Shown here piece after piece: positions 50,293-58,999 of a stretch of 64,000 nucleotides of DNA. Source of the stretch: Candidatus Culexarchaeum yellowstonense (GTDB lineage: Archaea > Thermoproteota > Methanomethylicia > Culexarchaeales > Culexarchaeaceae). Within the stretch, counting starts at the first letter, position 1. Each line of letters begins with the position of its first letter. The position numbers and the translations under genes are program-made. A model generated the notes under the pieces. That model made no database searches and had not been told where the DNA came from. It saw only the letters and a program-made list of their open reading frames with translations. The DNA lies in NCBI GenBank assembly GCA_024707015.1, contig JANGFR010000002.1, positions 138,007-202,006 of the forward strand. Direction: 5' to 3'.

Positions 50293-51240
50293 ATGCATAA
50301 GAGAATACTGGTGGCACTTGGTGGAAACGCAATAAAGAAAGCCGAGGAGTTGGGTACATACGAAGAACAATTAAACAACATCCATAAAACATGCATAGAA
50401 CTTTCAAAATTAATAGAAATGGGATACGATATAGTAATAACGCATGGAAATGGACCACAAGTTGGAAATCTACTAATACAACAAGAAGCAGCAGCTAAAG
50501 AATTACCACCTCAACCTTTAGACGTTCTAGGGGCTATGACACAAGGACACATAGGATACCTTATCCAAAGGACTTTGAGAAATATACTAACTAAGAAGGG
50601 GATAAAAAGAGAGGTTGCAACGATAATAACACAAGTGGAGGTAAACAAAAATGACCCTGCATTCAAAAATCCAACAAAACCCATAGGACCATTCTACGAT
50701 GAAAAGGAGGCTGAAGAGAAGATTCGTATGGGAATGCTTATAAAAAAGGTAAAAATTGGGGTGGGAAAAACTTATAGGAGGGTTGTTCCATCCCCAGAAC
50801 CAATAAGGATACTTGAAGGTAAAGTAATAAAGAAGCTTGTGGATGAGGGGGTAATAGTTATAGCATCCGGGGGAGGAGGGATACCTGTAACCTTAGAAAA
50901 TGATGAATACACTGGCGTGGAAGCGGTCATAGACAAAGATTTGGCGGGTGAAAAACTTGCAGAGATAATAAATGCAGACATACTCCTAATACTAACAGAT
51001 GTGGAAAAGGTTAAATTGAATTTTGGAAAACCAAACGAATTGGACATTGACAAAATGACCGTGGAGGAAGCTAAGAGATATTATGAGGAAGGACATTTCC
51101 CACCTGGAAGTATGGGACCAAAAATACAGGCCTGCATAAGATTTATAGAGTGGGGTGGAGAAATGGCAATAATAACGTCATTGGAGAAGGCTGCAGAAGC
51201 ATTGGAAGGGAAAACTGGAACAAGAATTTATAGAGGGTGA
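50293..51240 (+). CDS. arcC: Carbamate kinase
   Basis: Interconverts carbamoyl phosphate + ADP and carbamate + ATP. Signs: ILVALGGNAIKKAEE at the start, THGNGPQVGNLLIQQEAA near 49-66, ASGGGGIPVTLE near 196-207, GVEAVIDKDLAGEKLA and the ending MGPKIQACIRFIEWGGEMAIITS. About 315 residues is right. Start ATG 50293 with GAGGTG 8 bases upstream; the TTG at 50266 is the transcription start region. moaB overlaps its stop. It may yield ATP from citrulline or agmatine breakdown, or make carbamoyl phosphate; direction is not visible. Confidence 0.94.
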   Translation: MHKRILVALGGNAIKKAEELGTYEEQLNNIHKTCIELSKLIEMGYDIVITHGNGPQVGNLLIQQEAAAKELPPQPLDVLGAMTQGHIGYLIQRTLRNILTKKGIKREVATIITQVEVNKNDPAFKNPTKPIGPFYDEKEAEEKIRMGMLIKKVKIGVGKTYRRVVPSPEPIRILEGKVIKKLVDEGVIVIASGGGGIPVTLENDEYTGVEAVIDKDLAGEKLAEIINADILLILTDVEKVKLNFGKPNELDIDKMTVEEAKRYYEEGHFPPGSMGPKIQACIRFIEWGGEMAIITSLEKAAEALEGKTGTRIYRG

Positions 51241-51776
51241 GTAATTTGAGCATAAAGCATAAGGAAGAAGCATTAAAGGAGGCTAAGGACATAAAAGTTT
51301 CAATAATAGTTGTGAGCACATCAAGATACGAGAAGAATATTCGGGGAGAACCCGTTGAAGATGAATCTGGAGAGATAGCTAAAATGATCGTTGAAAAATA
51401 TGGATACAAAGTCACATGCAAAGAAATTATACCGGACGATAAGGGAGTTATACAAATGGAAGCAAAGAAAAGGATTGAAGAGGGGGATGATGCAATAATA
51501 TTCATAGGTGGAACAGGAATAAGCAAAACAGACTTAACATATGAAGCTATAATGGAAATTGTGGAAAAGAAGATGGAGGGTTTTGGAGAAATATTCAGGA
51601 TGCTAAGCTATAGGGATATAGGATCTGCAGCAATAATGTCTAGAGCCACAGCTGGAGTTATAAATGGGAGATTACTTGTTGCAATACCTGGATCTCCAAA
51701 CGCCATACCCATAGCCTTAGAAAAACTGCTACTACCAGAACTACATCACATAATATTCCATGCAAGGAGGAGATAG
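51237..51776 (+). CDS. moaB: Molybdopterin adenylyltransferase-like protein MoaB
   Basis: MoaB/Mog fold, adenylating molybdopterin for Mo or W insertion. Core: VSIIVVSTSRYEKN near 21-34, ESGEIAKMIVEKYGYKV, DDAIIFIGGTGISKTDLTYEAI near 84-103, and SRATAGVINGRLLVAIPGSPNA near 135-156. Archaea need it for tungstopterin, fitting the AOR at 20026-21909. GTG 51237 overlaps the arcC stop; TTG 51246 is an alternative. It is coupled to the next Toprim gene. Confidence 0.92.
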   Translation: MSNLSIKHKEEALKEAKDIKVSIIVVSTSRYEKNIRGEPVEDESGEIAKMIVEKYGYKVTCKEIIPDDKGVIQMEAKKRIEEGDDAIIFIGGTGISKTDLTYEAIMEIVEKKMEGFGEIFRMLSYRDIGSAAIMSRATAGVINGRLLVAIPGSPNAIPIALEKLLLPELHHIIFHARRR

Positions 51777-52178
51777 ATGGGGAGAAGAAAGGAAATTATT
51801 GAGAAAAGAATGGAGATAATTGAAGCACTTAAAAAGCTAGATGAAAACGTCGACATAATAATAGTGGAGGGAAAGAGGGACAAGTATGCTTTGAGAAAAC
51901 TCGGATGCAAAGCCAACATAATAACCCTAGGAGAAGCCCATAAACCACTGCTAACACTAATCGAAGATCTAAACATAAAGTACACTGGACTAAAAATTGT
52001 AATATTAATGGACTTCGACGAAGAGGGGGAGAAGCTAAATAAGAAGATAGAAAGAATGCTGGAAGGCAGTAGCTTAAGGATAGAGAGAACTTTAAAGGAT
52101 AGACTTAAGAAGGCTATGCTGGAAGAGAATAGGAGGAGAATAGAGGAGCTAATTGGATTATTGAAAGAAGAAATTTAA
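51777..52178 (+). CDS. Toprim-domain protein (UPF0292-like)
   Basis: 133 residues with the Toprim pattern: VDIIIVEGKRDKYALRKLG near 25-43 (Glu), then KIVILMDFDEEGEKLNKKIER near 73-93 (DxDxxG-like). A charged helical C terminus follows. Related small Toprim proteins act on RNA or DNA (RNase M5 and primase relatives), but this group has no assigned role. ATG 51777 follows the moaB stop directly, with GGAGGAGA upstream. Confidence 0.85.
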   Translation: MGRRKEIIEKRMEIIEALKKLDENVDIIIVEGKRDKYALRKLGCKANIITLGEAHKPLLTLIEDLNIKYTGLKIVILMDFDEEGEKLNKKIERMLEGSSLRIERTLKDRLKKAMLEENRRRIEELIGLLKEEI

Positions 52179-52222
52179 ATAAAGAATACGATTTTGTAAT
52201 TGAATTCTGGAATTGATGTGCC

Positions 52223-53401
52223 ATGGGAATATCTGGAATAGCGGAATTACCATTACATTACGGTAAAGCCCCCAGATGGCTCTTCCAGAGAATGGTAAAA
52301 TTGGCATCTGAAATGCTTGAAATAATGTACAATGAATTTGGGGAATTGAAGATAATGGAGAGATTAAGCAACCCAATATGGTTTCAAGCATTCAGCAATG
52401 TTCTAGGATTTGATTGGCATTCTTCAGGGTCAACCACAGTGACATGTGGAGTCTTAAGGGAAGCACTAAACAAAGTGGAAATAAATTTAGCACTAGCTGG
52501 GGGTAAAGGTAAAAAGAGCCTTGAAACCATAAACGACATAAAGAGCATATCGAGCAAATTCGGGTTAAACGAGGAGGATGTAGCCAAACTTGAGGAAAAC
52601 AGTAGATTAACTGCAAAAGTGGATAATGTAGCATTACAAGATGGATTCACAATATACCATCATGCAATGCTAATATCTAAAGATGGGAAATGGTGCGTAA
52701 TACAGCAAGGAATGAACACCAACCTAAAATATGCAAGGAGATACCACTGGTTCTCAGAGGATATAAAGGATATGGTTGAAGAACCACATAAAGCAATATC
52801 ATGTCAAATAAGGATGGAGAAAGTGTTAAATCTAGTGGATAGGGAGAGTGCGGAAGCTAGGAAAACCGTAGTGGACATAGCTAATGAAGGGCCGATGAAG
52901 ATAAGGAGATACTTAGCTGAAGCAAATAGAATACTATGCAGAAGTGAAGGGATCGATAAATGGATAAACAAATCCATAACGACCAATAGAAGGATTAGCA
53001 GTGAGGATTACATAATATATAAACCAATAGATGAGAAGAGAATTGATTGGCGTAAACTTGAGGAAATATATAGCGTTAAGGTGGAAGACTTCAAGAACCT
53101 CCTGCTACATCCAGGCATAGGTCCAAAGACCATTAGAGCTTTATCACTAATCTCAGAGCTCATATATAATGAGCCACCATCAAAGAGGGATCCAGTAACA
53201 CACATATATGATCCAGTGAAGTGGTCTTATGCAGTTGGAGGGAAGGATGGAATTCCATACCCGATATCCAAGAAGCATTACGATGAAGTAATATTTGAAT
53301 TGAGGAACATAGTGGAAGCTATAAAAAAGGATGAAGAGAAAAGGAGGATGGCTTTCAGAAACCTTAAAAGGATATCTGAAAAATGGAGTGTTGAAATTTA
53401 A
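52223..53401 (+). CDS. DUF763 family protein
   Basis: About 392 residues. Family signature: GIAELPLHYGKAPRWLFQRM at the start, RLSNPIWFQAFSNVLGFDWHSSG near 47-69, and DGFTIYHHAMLISKDGKWCVIQQGMN near 139-164. The C-terminal half contains LLHPGIGPKTIRALSLISEL, a helix-hairpin-helix typical of DNA or RNA contact. No biochemical function is established to my knowledge. The conserved D, H and Q residues around 139-160 could form a nuclease site; this is inference. It likely has its own TATA (AATTTAAATAA near 52170-52180) although it follows the Toprim gene. Confidence 0.88.
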   Translation: MGISGIAELPLHYGKAPRWLFQRMVKLASEMLEIMYNEFGELKIMERLSNPIWFQAFSNVLGFDWHSSGSTTVTCGVLREALNKVEINLALAGGKGKKSLETINDIKSISSKFGLNEEDVAKLEENSRLTAKVDNVALQDGFTIYHHAMLISKDGKWCVIQQGMNTNLKYARRYHWFSEDIKDMVEEPHKAISCQIRMEKVLNLVDRESAEARKTVVDIANEGPMKIRRYLAEANRILCRSEGIDKWINKSITTNRRISSEDYIIYKPIDEKRIDWRKLEEIYSVKVEDFKNLLLHPGIGPKTIRALSLISELIYNEPPSKRDPVTHIYDPVKWSYAVGGKDGIPYPISKKHYDEVIFELRNIVEAIKKDEEKRRMAFRNLKRISEKWSVEI

Positions 53402-53402
53402 G

Positions 53403-54515
53403 TTAACCTTCAATGATACCATGCTTCTCCAGTAAATCGACAACTAAATCTATTGGAAGAGCATACCTAACATGATTGTCCCTACCCACCATTGTTTCAG
53501 CCATAAACATTGAGTTCAAAATGGCTTCTTCAACAGCCTCCACAGTAGCTTTAAACAAGTACGACATACACCCCTCACTTAACACTAGAAGTTCACGGGT
53601 TGGAGATTCCTCATAGTGTGGTATCCTATTAGCTGTGGAGAATGCCACAACAAAATCACCGCTACCATGGGATGAGTATCCACCGGTCCTCGCAATACCA
53701 TGAGTTGCACGTTTAGCTAATCTATGAAGTTGCCTGGCAGTTAAAGGTGCATCTGTAGCCACTATCACCACTATAGATCCACTTCCATCACCACCCCTAA
53801 CACCGTAATCCTTCAACTTCAAACCAACGGGAATTCCAGCTATAGTTAAATCCTCCCTACGACCAAAATTGGACAAAACCAGTGCACCCACAATGTATCC
53901 TCCAGCCTCCTTGGGTAGCACCCTCGAAGCAGAGCCTATTCCACCCTTAAACTCGAAACACGACATACCAGTTCCAGCTCCAACACCACCCTCAACAACG
54001 GGGTTTGAGGAAGCATTTTCAATAGCTTTAAAGACATGTTCATGCTTAACATGTCTCCCCCTAATGTCATTCAAGAATCCATCATTACACTCCAATACAA
54101 CTGGATTAACGGTGCCAGTACTAACACCTATATCTGGATTTAAACTTAGCATATACTCTATGATTGCATCAGCCACTATACCCACATTCAAAGTGTTGGT
54201 TAAAGCTATTGGTGTTTCCAATTGTCCAAGCTCATTCAATTGAGCTAAACCAATGGGTTTACCAAAACCATTAATTACAAATGAACTTGCCACAACCTTA
54301 CTCTTAAAAACATTCCTATCTTCATGTGGGAATATCACCGTTACACCAGTCCTAATTGGACCCTTACCTGGAATAAGCTTCCCCTCACCCTCAATGATGG
54401 TGCAATGTCCAACCATAACCCCCTTAACATCAACTATCGAATTACTAACTCCAGTATCAAATACACCTATCTTTAATCCAATATCCCTAACCTTCACCCT
54501 ACCCAAAAGAATCAC
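53403..54515 (-). CDS. P1 family (DmpA-like) peptidase
   Basis: Ntn-hydrolase-like DmpA/BapA family: self-cleaving aminopeptidases, some of which prefer D-amino acids or beta-peptides. Seen: VKGVMVGHCTI, GPIRTGVTVIFPH near 51-63, ELGQLETPIALTNTLNVG near 96-113, EGGVGAGTGMSCFEFKGGIGSASR near 174-197, and the self-cleavage site GGDGSGSIVVIVATDAPL near 238-255, where Gly-Ser sets the nucleophile. 370 residues is normal. Start GTG 54515. Its substrate is not known; it is one of several D-amino-acid-type genes nearby. Confidence 0.92.
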   Translation of the reverse strand: MILLGRVKVRDIGLKIGVFDTGVSNSIVDVKGVMVGHCTIIEGEGKLIPGKGPIRTGVTVIFPHEDRNVFKSKVVASSFVINGFGKPIGLAQLNELGQLETPIALTNTLNVGIVADAIIEYMLSLNPDIGVSTGTVNPVVLECNDGFLNDIRGRHVKHEHVFKAIENASSNPVVEGGVGAGTGMSCFEFKGGIGSASRVLPKEAGGYIVGALVLSNFGRREDLTIAGIPVGLKLKDYGVRGGDGSGSIVVIVATDAPLTARQLHRLAKRATHGIARTGGYSSHGSGDFVVAFSTANRIPHYEESPTRELLVLSEGCMSYLFKATVEAVEEAILNSMFMAETMVGRDNHVRYALPIDLVVDLLEKHGIIEG

Positions 54516-54522
54516 CAGACAA

Positions 54523-54532
54523 TTATTTAAAT
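54523..54532 (+). promoter_or_regulatory. TATA box for the kinase-like gene
   Basis: TTATTTAAAT, centred about 30 bases before ATG 54558, consistent with a very short leader. Confidence 0.45.
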
Positions 54533-54557
54533 GGAGCTTTTGAGAATTTAAGTTTGT

Positions 54558-55889
54558 ATGATCCCTGAAAGAATTGTTAGATTGCTTAGAGGAGAGCCTA
54601 GGGAATACTTCATCATTGACGGAGAAACAAAACTTATAAAACCAGAACTATACCCACATGGCAAAGACAAAGTGCCAATACTATGCGAAACTGAGGAGGA
54701 TCTCCCAACATATAAGGGGTATGTAAGTGGATTTAGATCCATCATAAAAGTTTCGGAGGATGGGTATGTGGTAAAATTGAAGGGGATAGGAATACCCTTC
54801 AAAGATGTAAAACCAATATACAAGAACAACACCATATACACATACTACTTCACAAACGAATATATTGGAACTGGACAGTTAATGTGGGGATTCATGACTC
54901 CTAAAGAGGCTGAAGAGGAATTAAACAATATGATAATGTTAAGGGAACTGAGAATCCCAGTTCCAGAACCCATAGGATTAGGATACTATGACAGGATAAA
55001 ACTGATGAAGATTAAGGATAGATATGAACTTACAAACAAGATTATGAGTGGTGGACGTGGGGAACTCATAAAAATGCTTGAAGGAAGCACATGGGAGCAA
55101 CATGGGGCATGCATATTCTATAGGAATGTAAGTGATGTGAGAGCAGATGAAATATTATACGGACTATTAATGCCAAAAGTGGAGAAGATAATTAATGTTA
55201 AGGAGGTTAAAGAGTATCTTAAATGGCTTGGATCATCATGCGGATACAATTTGAGATTACTCCATGAAAATGGCATAATACATGGAACAATGTTCGATGC
55301 AAGTGGATTGAGCATATACACAAACTCCCATTTGGCAAACCATGTAGTGGGACTGGAGGAAACATACATAACAGACTTCCATTTAACGAGGAAAATGGGT
55401 GGAAAGGAGTTTGAGAGGATGAAGATGGAGGAATACTATGCCTTATGGCATATCATGAACCCACTACCATCAGCAGAGAAATTCATAATGTCACAGATAA
55501 AGCATACGACGATACTAAACGCTCCGGAAGTAATTTCACAAATGCACACATGGGAAGGGTTTCAAGCCTTCAATGAAATAGTGAGCCTTCATGGGGGATA
55601 CTATAGGCCTGAAAACATATACGAGGAATTCACAGAGAGCCTGATAGATGGAATAGAGTATGGATATAATAAAATGAAGAAGTATGAATTGGAGAGGAAG
55701 GCGAAGAGGAGGATGCTCATGGCTCTAAGCATATTGAAAGATGCCTTCCTAGAACTCTATGGACTACCAAAGGGGATGGAGAGGGGGAGGGAGGTTGTGG
55801 GAATAGTTATGGATTCAAAGAAGATCGATGAGAAAACGATTTCAAGAAAAATAAGTGAAGTTAAGAGTAGAATTGAAGAGCTACTTTAA
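54558..55889 (+). CDS. Divergent protein-kinase-like protein, catalytic Asp missing
   Basis: About 443 residues; no named family recognised. The layout recalls a kinase-like fold: a strand with YVVKLKGIG (Lys73 or Lys75 as the beta3 lysine), a helix with EAEEELNNMIMLRELRIPVPEPIG (Glu119-121 region), then LLHENGIIHGTMFDASG near 235-250 in the place of the HxD or HGD catalytic loop, and YITDFHLTRKM near 270-280 in the place of DFG. The catalytic Asp of HGD is Thr244; Asp273 of the metal motif is kept. About 160 residues of helix follow. It could be a pseudokinase, or the fold call may be wrong. It overlaps the convergent aminotransferase by 9 bases. Confidence 0.6.
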   Translation: MIPERIVRLLRGEPREYFIIDGETKLIKPELYPHGKDKVPILCETEEDLPTYKGYVSGFRSIIKVSEDGYVVKLKGIGIPFKDVKPIYKNNTIYTYYFTNEYIGTGQLMWGFMTPKEAEEELNNMIMLRELRIPVPEPIGLGYYDRIKLMKIKDRYELTNKIMSGGRGELIKMLEGSTWEQHGACIFYRNVSDVRADEILYGLLMPKVEKIINVKEVKEYLKWLGSSCGYNLRLLHENGIIHGTMFDASGLSIYTNSHLANHVVGLEETYITDFHLTRKMGGKEFERMKMEEYYALWHIMNPLPSAEKFIMSQIKHTTILNAPEVISQMHTWEGFQAFNEIVSLHGGYYRPENIYEEFTESLIDGIEYGYNKMKKYELERKAKRRMLMALSILKDAFLELYGLPKGMERGREVVGIVMDSKKIDEKTISRKISEVKSRIEELL

Positions 55890-57236
55890 GCGGCTCTTAT
55901 CAATCTCCAATAAAACTTCTTCCATAATGTTCAAAGCCTTATCCATCAATTCGATGGATATATTCAGTGGTGGAGCTATTCTAATTGATGAAACACCGCA
56001 ACTTATAACTGCAACACCACGCTTAAAGCAATTCATTAGGAATGATTCAAGCTCCTTAACAGCTGGCTCCTTACTCTTCCTATTCCTAACCAGCTCAACG
56101 CCTATCATAAGCCCCTTACCCCTAACATCACCTATAAGCTCGATCTTCTCAGCCATCTCCCTAAACCTCTTCATAGTGTAATCCCCAACTTTAGTGGCAT
56201 TCTCCAGTAACCTCTCCTCCTCAATAACATCAATAACCGCTGATGCAGCGGCACATGAAACTGGATTACCTCCAAATGTGGATGCATGGCTACCTCTTGG
56301 CAGAGACATAACATCAGCTCTACCGATCACAGCCCCAAGTGGAAGTCCAGCGGCAATCCCCTTAGCCACGCTAATAAGATCCGGGGTTACATTCCAATTC
56401 TCTATTGCAAACCACTTCCCAGTTCTACCCATGCCAGCCTGAACCTCATCTGAAACCATTAGTATACCGTAATTGTCGCATAACTTCCTAATCCTAGACC
56501 AATATTCTGGTGGTGGAACTATGTAGCCACCCTCACCCTGTATCGGCTCAAACACTATGCAACTGGTTTCATCTGGTGGAACAAACTTCTTAAAGTAGTA
56601 TTCATCTATGAAATCTACACACCAGTATCCACATTCAGGGTAACTCTGCTTCCATGGGCACCTATAACAATATGGGTATGGAACATGCTCAACGCCTGGA
56701 AGTAGGGGTGCAAACCACTTACGCTGAACAGGCTTGCTGGATGTTAGAGTTACACTTCCAAACAATCTACCGTGAAACGCTCCTATATATGCCATCACAT
56801 ACGGCCTTGAACCTTTAAAGTATCCTCTAGCAACCTTCATTGCACCCTCAACAGCCTCAGCACCACTATTACATAAGAATACACGCTTCTGGAAGTCTCC
56901 AGGAGTTATTCTGCAGAGCTTTTTAGCCAACTCCACAGCTGGATCATAGTAGAAGTCTGTTAATGAGTAGTGAAGGTATTTCTCAGCCTGCCTCTTAATT
57001 GCATCCACAACCCTTGGATGACAATGACCCACAGAGGTAACTGCTATACCAGCATTCAAATCAATATACTTGTTCCCATCAACATCGGTTAATATGCAAC
57101 CCTTAGCTTCCTTCAAAACCAATGGATACCAACGTACAAAGGACTGCATTAGAAATCTCTCATCCTCCTCAAGAATCTTCTTAGCCTTAGGTCCTGGAGG
57201 TGTAACTACGATTTTCGGAATGTCAATTTCGGTCAA
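55881..57236 (-). CDS. Class III PLP aminotransferase (ornithine/GABA-type or racemase-like)
   Basis: Fold-type I PLP enzyme. Seen: DVDGNKYIDLNAGIAVTSVGHCHP near 51-74, FLCNSGAEAVEGAMKVAR near 120-137, AFHGRLFGSVTLTSSKP, FEPIQGEGGYIVPPPEY near 243-259, ILMVSDEVQAGMGRTGKWFA, and the PLP lysine in SVAKGIAAGLPLGAV near 303-317. A Cys-rich insert (PYCYRCPWKQSYPECGYWC) matches the archaeal group that includes ornithine aminotransferase and broad amino-acid racemases in Thermococcales. The exact activity is open. Start TTG 57236 with GGTG upstream. Confidence 0.9.
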   Translation of the reverse strand: MTEIDIPKIVVTPPGPKAKKILEEDERFLMQSFVRWYPLVLKEAKGCILTDVDGNKYIDLNAGIAVTSVGHCHPRVVDAIKRQAEKYLHYSLTDFYYDPAVELAKKLCRITPGDFQKRVFLCNSGAEAVEGAMKVARGYFKGSRPYVMAYIGAFHGRLFGSVTLTSSKPVQRKWFAPLLPGVEHVPYPYCYRCPWKQSYPECGYWCVDFIDEYYFKKFVPPDETSCIVFEPIQGEGGYIVPPPEYWSRIRKLCDNYGILMVSDEVQAGMGRTGKWFAIENWNVTPDLISVAKGIAAGLPLGAVIGRADVMSLPRGSHASTFGGNPVSCAAASAVIDVIEEERLLENATKVGDYTMKRFREMAEKIELIGDVRGKGLMIGVELVRNRKSKEPAVKELESFLMNCFKRGVAVISCGVSSIRIAPPLNISIELMDKALNIMEEVLLEIDKSRLK

Positions 57237-57269
57237 ATCTTACACCAAACTTTATTCATCTACTGAACT

Positions 57270-58883
57270 TTAAAAGCTTTCCACACTAGATTTGTATACG
57301 ATTTCCCCATTAACTATGGTCATTAAAACCTTGACATCCTTTATCCCACTCTCATCCATGGATAATGGGTCTTCCGATAGGACAACCATATCGGCATACT
57401 TCCCAACTTCAAGAGACCCCTTAACCCCCTCCTCAAAACCAATGTAAGCGGCATTCCTCGTGAATAGGGATACTGCCTCCACCGGGGCTAGACATTCATC
57501 ATACGTGTATTTGTACAGTTCTATGCCATCATACCTCCCCCTACTCACAGCAGAGTATATTTGATATAATGGATCCAGTGGATCTACTGGGCAATCTGAT
57601 CCACCAGCAATTTTGACACCAGCTTTCATCATGCTCTTAAATGGGTAAACCCACTTAGCTCTATTAGGTCCAACCCTATCCACAGCCCAGAAATCTGATA
57701 TTATGAATCTAGGCTGAATGGATGCACATACACCTAGATCGCTCATCAATTCAATTAATTCTGGAGACATTATTGATGCATGTTCAATCCTATGCCTATG
57801 ATCAACCTTCGGATTCTTTGAAAGAACTTCACTGAAAACTTTTAAAGCCAACTCCACAGCTCTATCGCCAATGGCATGAACTGCAACTTGCAATCCACCA
57901 TCATGAGCTTTAGACACAATATCCCTAAAACTTTCAATGGGCATTGTCAAAATACCCATACTACTTGGGTCATCATTGTATGGTGATCTCAAAGCTGCAG
58001 TTCTAGCTCCAAGAGAACCATCGATCAAAACTTTAATGCCATTGATCTTTATGAAATCATCACCAAACCCCCTCTTCAACCTTAAACTCAGCAATTCATC
58101 TAAATGCTCAGCTGAAATGTATAGGCAAACTCTAACCTTAAGCTTCCCCAAACTCCTAGCAACTTGTAAAGCTTCAATCTCCTCTGGAATTGCTGAAACA
58201 AAATGTACTGTTGTTATCCCATGGGATAAGGCTTCATTACATGCAAGCTCCACAGCCTTAACATAATCATCGAGGGATGGTTGTGGAATCTTAGACCAAA
58301 CAAGCCTCATGGCAGACTCTCTAAGTATCCCCGTGGGTTCACCACTCTCATCCCTATCAATCCTCCCACCTTCAGGGTCGGGGGTAGACTTATCAATTCC
58401 AGCAATTTTTAGAGCCATGGAATTGGCTACTGCAATATGACCGCAAACCCTCCTAAGGAAGACTGGATTTTTGGGTGCAACTTCATCTAAATCCCACCTA
58501 TTTGGATACCTCTTCTCAGAAAATTTATCTTGATCCCAACCTCTACCGAGAATCCACTTCCCAGGCTTCAACCCCTCAGCATACCTCTTAACCATACTCT
58601 TAAATTCACCTATGGATTTAACATCCCTCAAATCGAGCATCATAAGTGAAAGCCCAACACCAATGAAATGTATATGCGTATCAATAAAACCGGGAAAGAC
58701 AGGTTTCCCCTTCAAATCAATAGTTAAAGTTTTATCGCCGATAAAATTCTTAACATCCCTAGAAGATCCCAAGAAGACGATCTTTCCATCCTTAACGGCT
58801 AAAGCCTCAAAAACCTTACCCTCCTCATCAAAGGAGTATATCTTACCATTAACCAATACGAGATCAGCCTTTAAACCGGCCAT
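57270..58883 (-). CDS. YtcJ-like metal-dependent amidohydrolase
   Basis: Amidohydrolase superfamily. N-terminal beta sandwich (DLVLVNGKIYSFDEEGK), then HxH metal pair in VFPGFIDTHIHFIGVG near 63-78, a likely carboxylated-lysine or metal region GIKVLIDGSLGARTA near 283-297, His in VAVHAIGDRAVELAL near 335-349, His in RHRIEHASIM near 365-374, and Asp in AGGSDCPVDPLDP near 433-445. 537 residues fits YtcJ-like proteins. Substrate unknown. It is followed on the same strand by the class III aminotransferase after 33 bases, so the two may be one unit. Confidence 0.88.
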   Translation of the reverse strand: MAGLKADLVLVNGKIYSFDEEGKVFEALAVKDGKIVFLGSSRDVKNFIGDKTLTIDLKGKPVFPGFIDTHIHFIGVGLSLMMLDLRDVKSIGEFKSMVKRYAEGLKPGKWILGRGWDQDKFSEKRYPNRWDLDEVAPKNPVFLRRVCGHIAVANSMALKIAGIDKSTPDPEGGRIDRDESGEPTGILRESAMRLVWSKIPQPSLDDYVKAVELACNEALSHGITTVHFVSAIPEEIEALQVARSLGKLKVRVCLYISAEHLDELLSLRLKRGFGDDFIKINGIKVLIDGSLGARTAALRSPYNDDPSSMGILTMPIESFRDIVSKAHDGGLQVAVHAIGDRAVELALKVFSEVLSKNPKVDHRHRIEHASIMSPELIELMSDLGVCASIQPRFIISDFWAVDRVGPNRAKWVYPFKSMMKAGVKIAGGSDCPVDPLDPLYQIYSAVSRGRYDGIELYKYTYDECLAPVEAVSLFTRNAAYIGFEEGVKGSLEVGKYADMVVLSEDPLSMDESGIKDVKVLMTIVNGEIVYKSSVESF

Positions 58884-58999
58884 ACAAAACCATCAATTAT
58901 AATGTAATGTTGTTCAAAACTATTTAAACATAACCAACTCCAAATCCCATTAGAAAGAGTAATATAATGAATGGATAGATACGTATCAATGGTGATCAA

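Noticed and set aside
50215-50370. N-terminal extension of the 49885-50214 membrane protein
   Set aside because: It would contain the shared TATA element and overlap arcC on the other strand.
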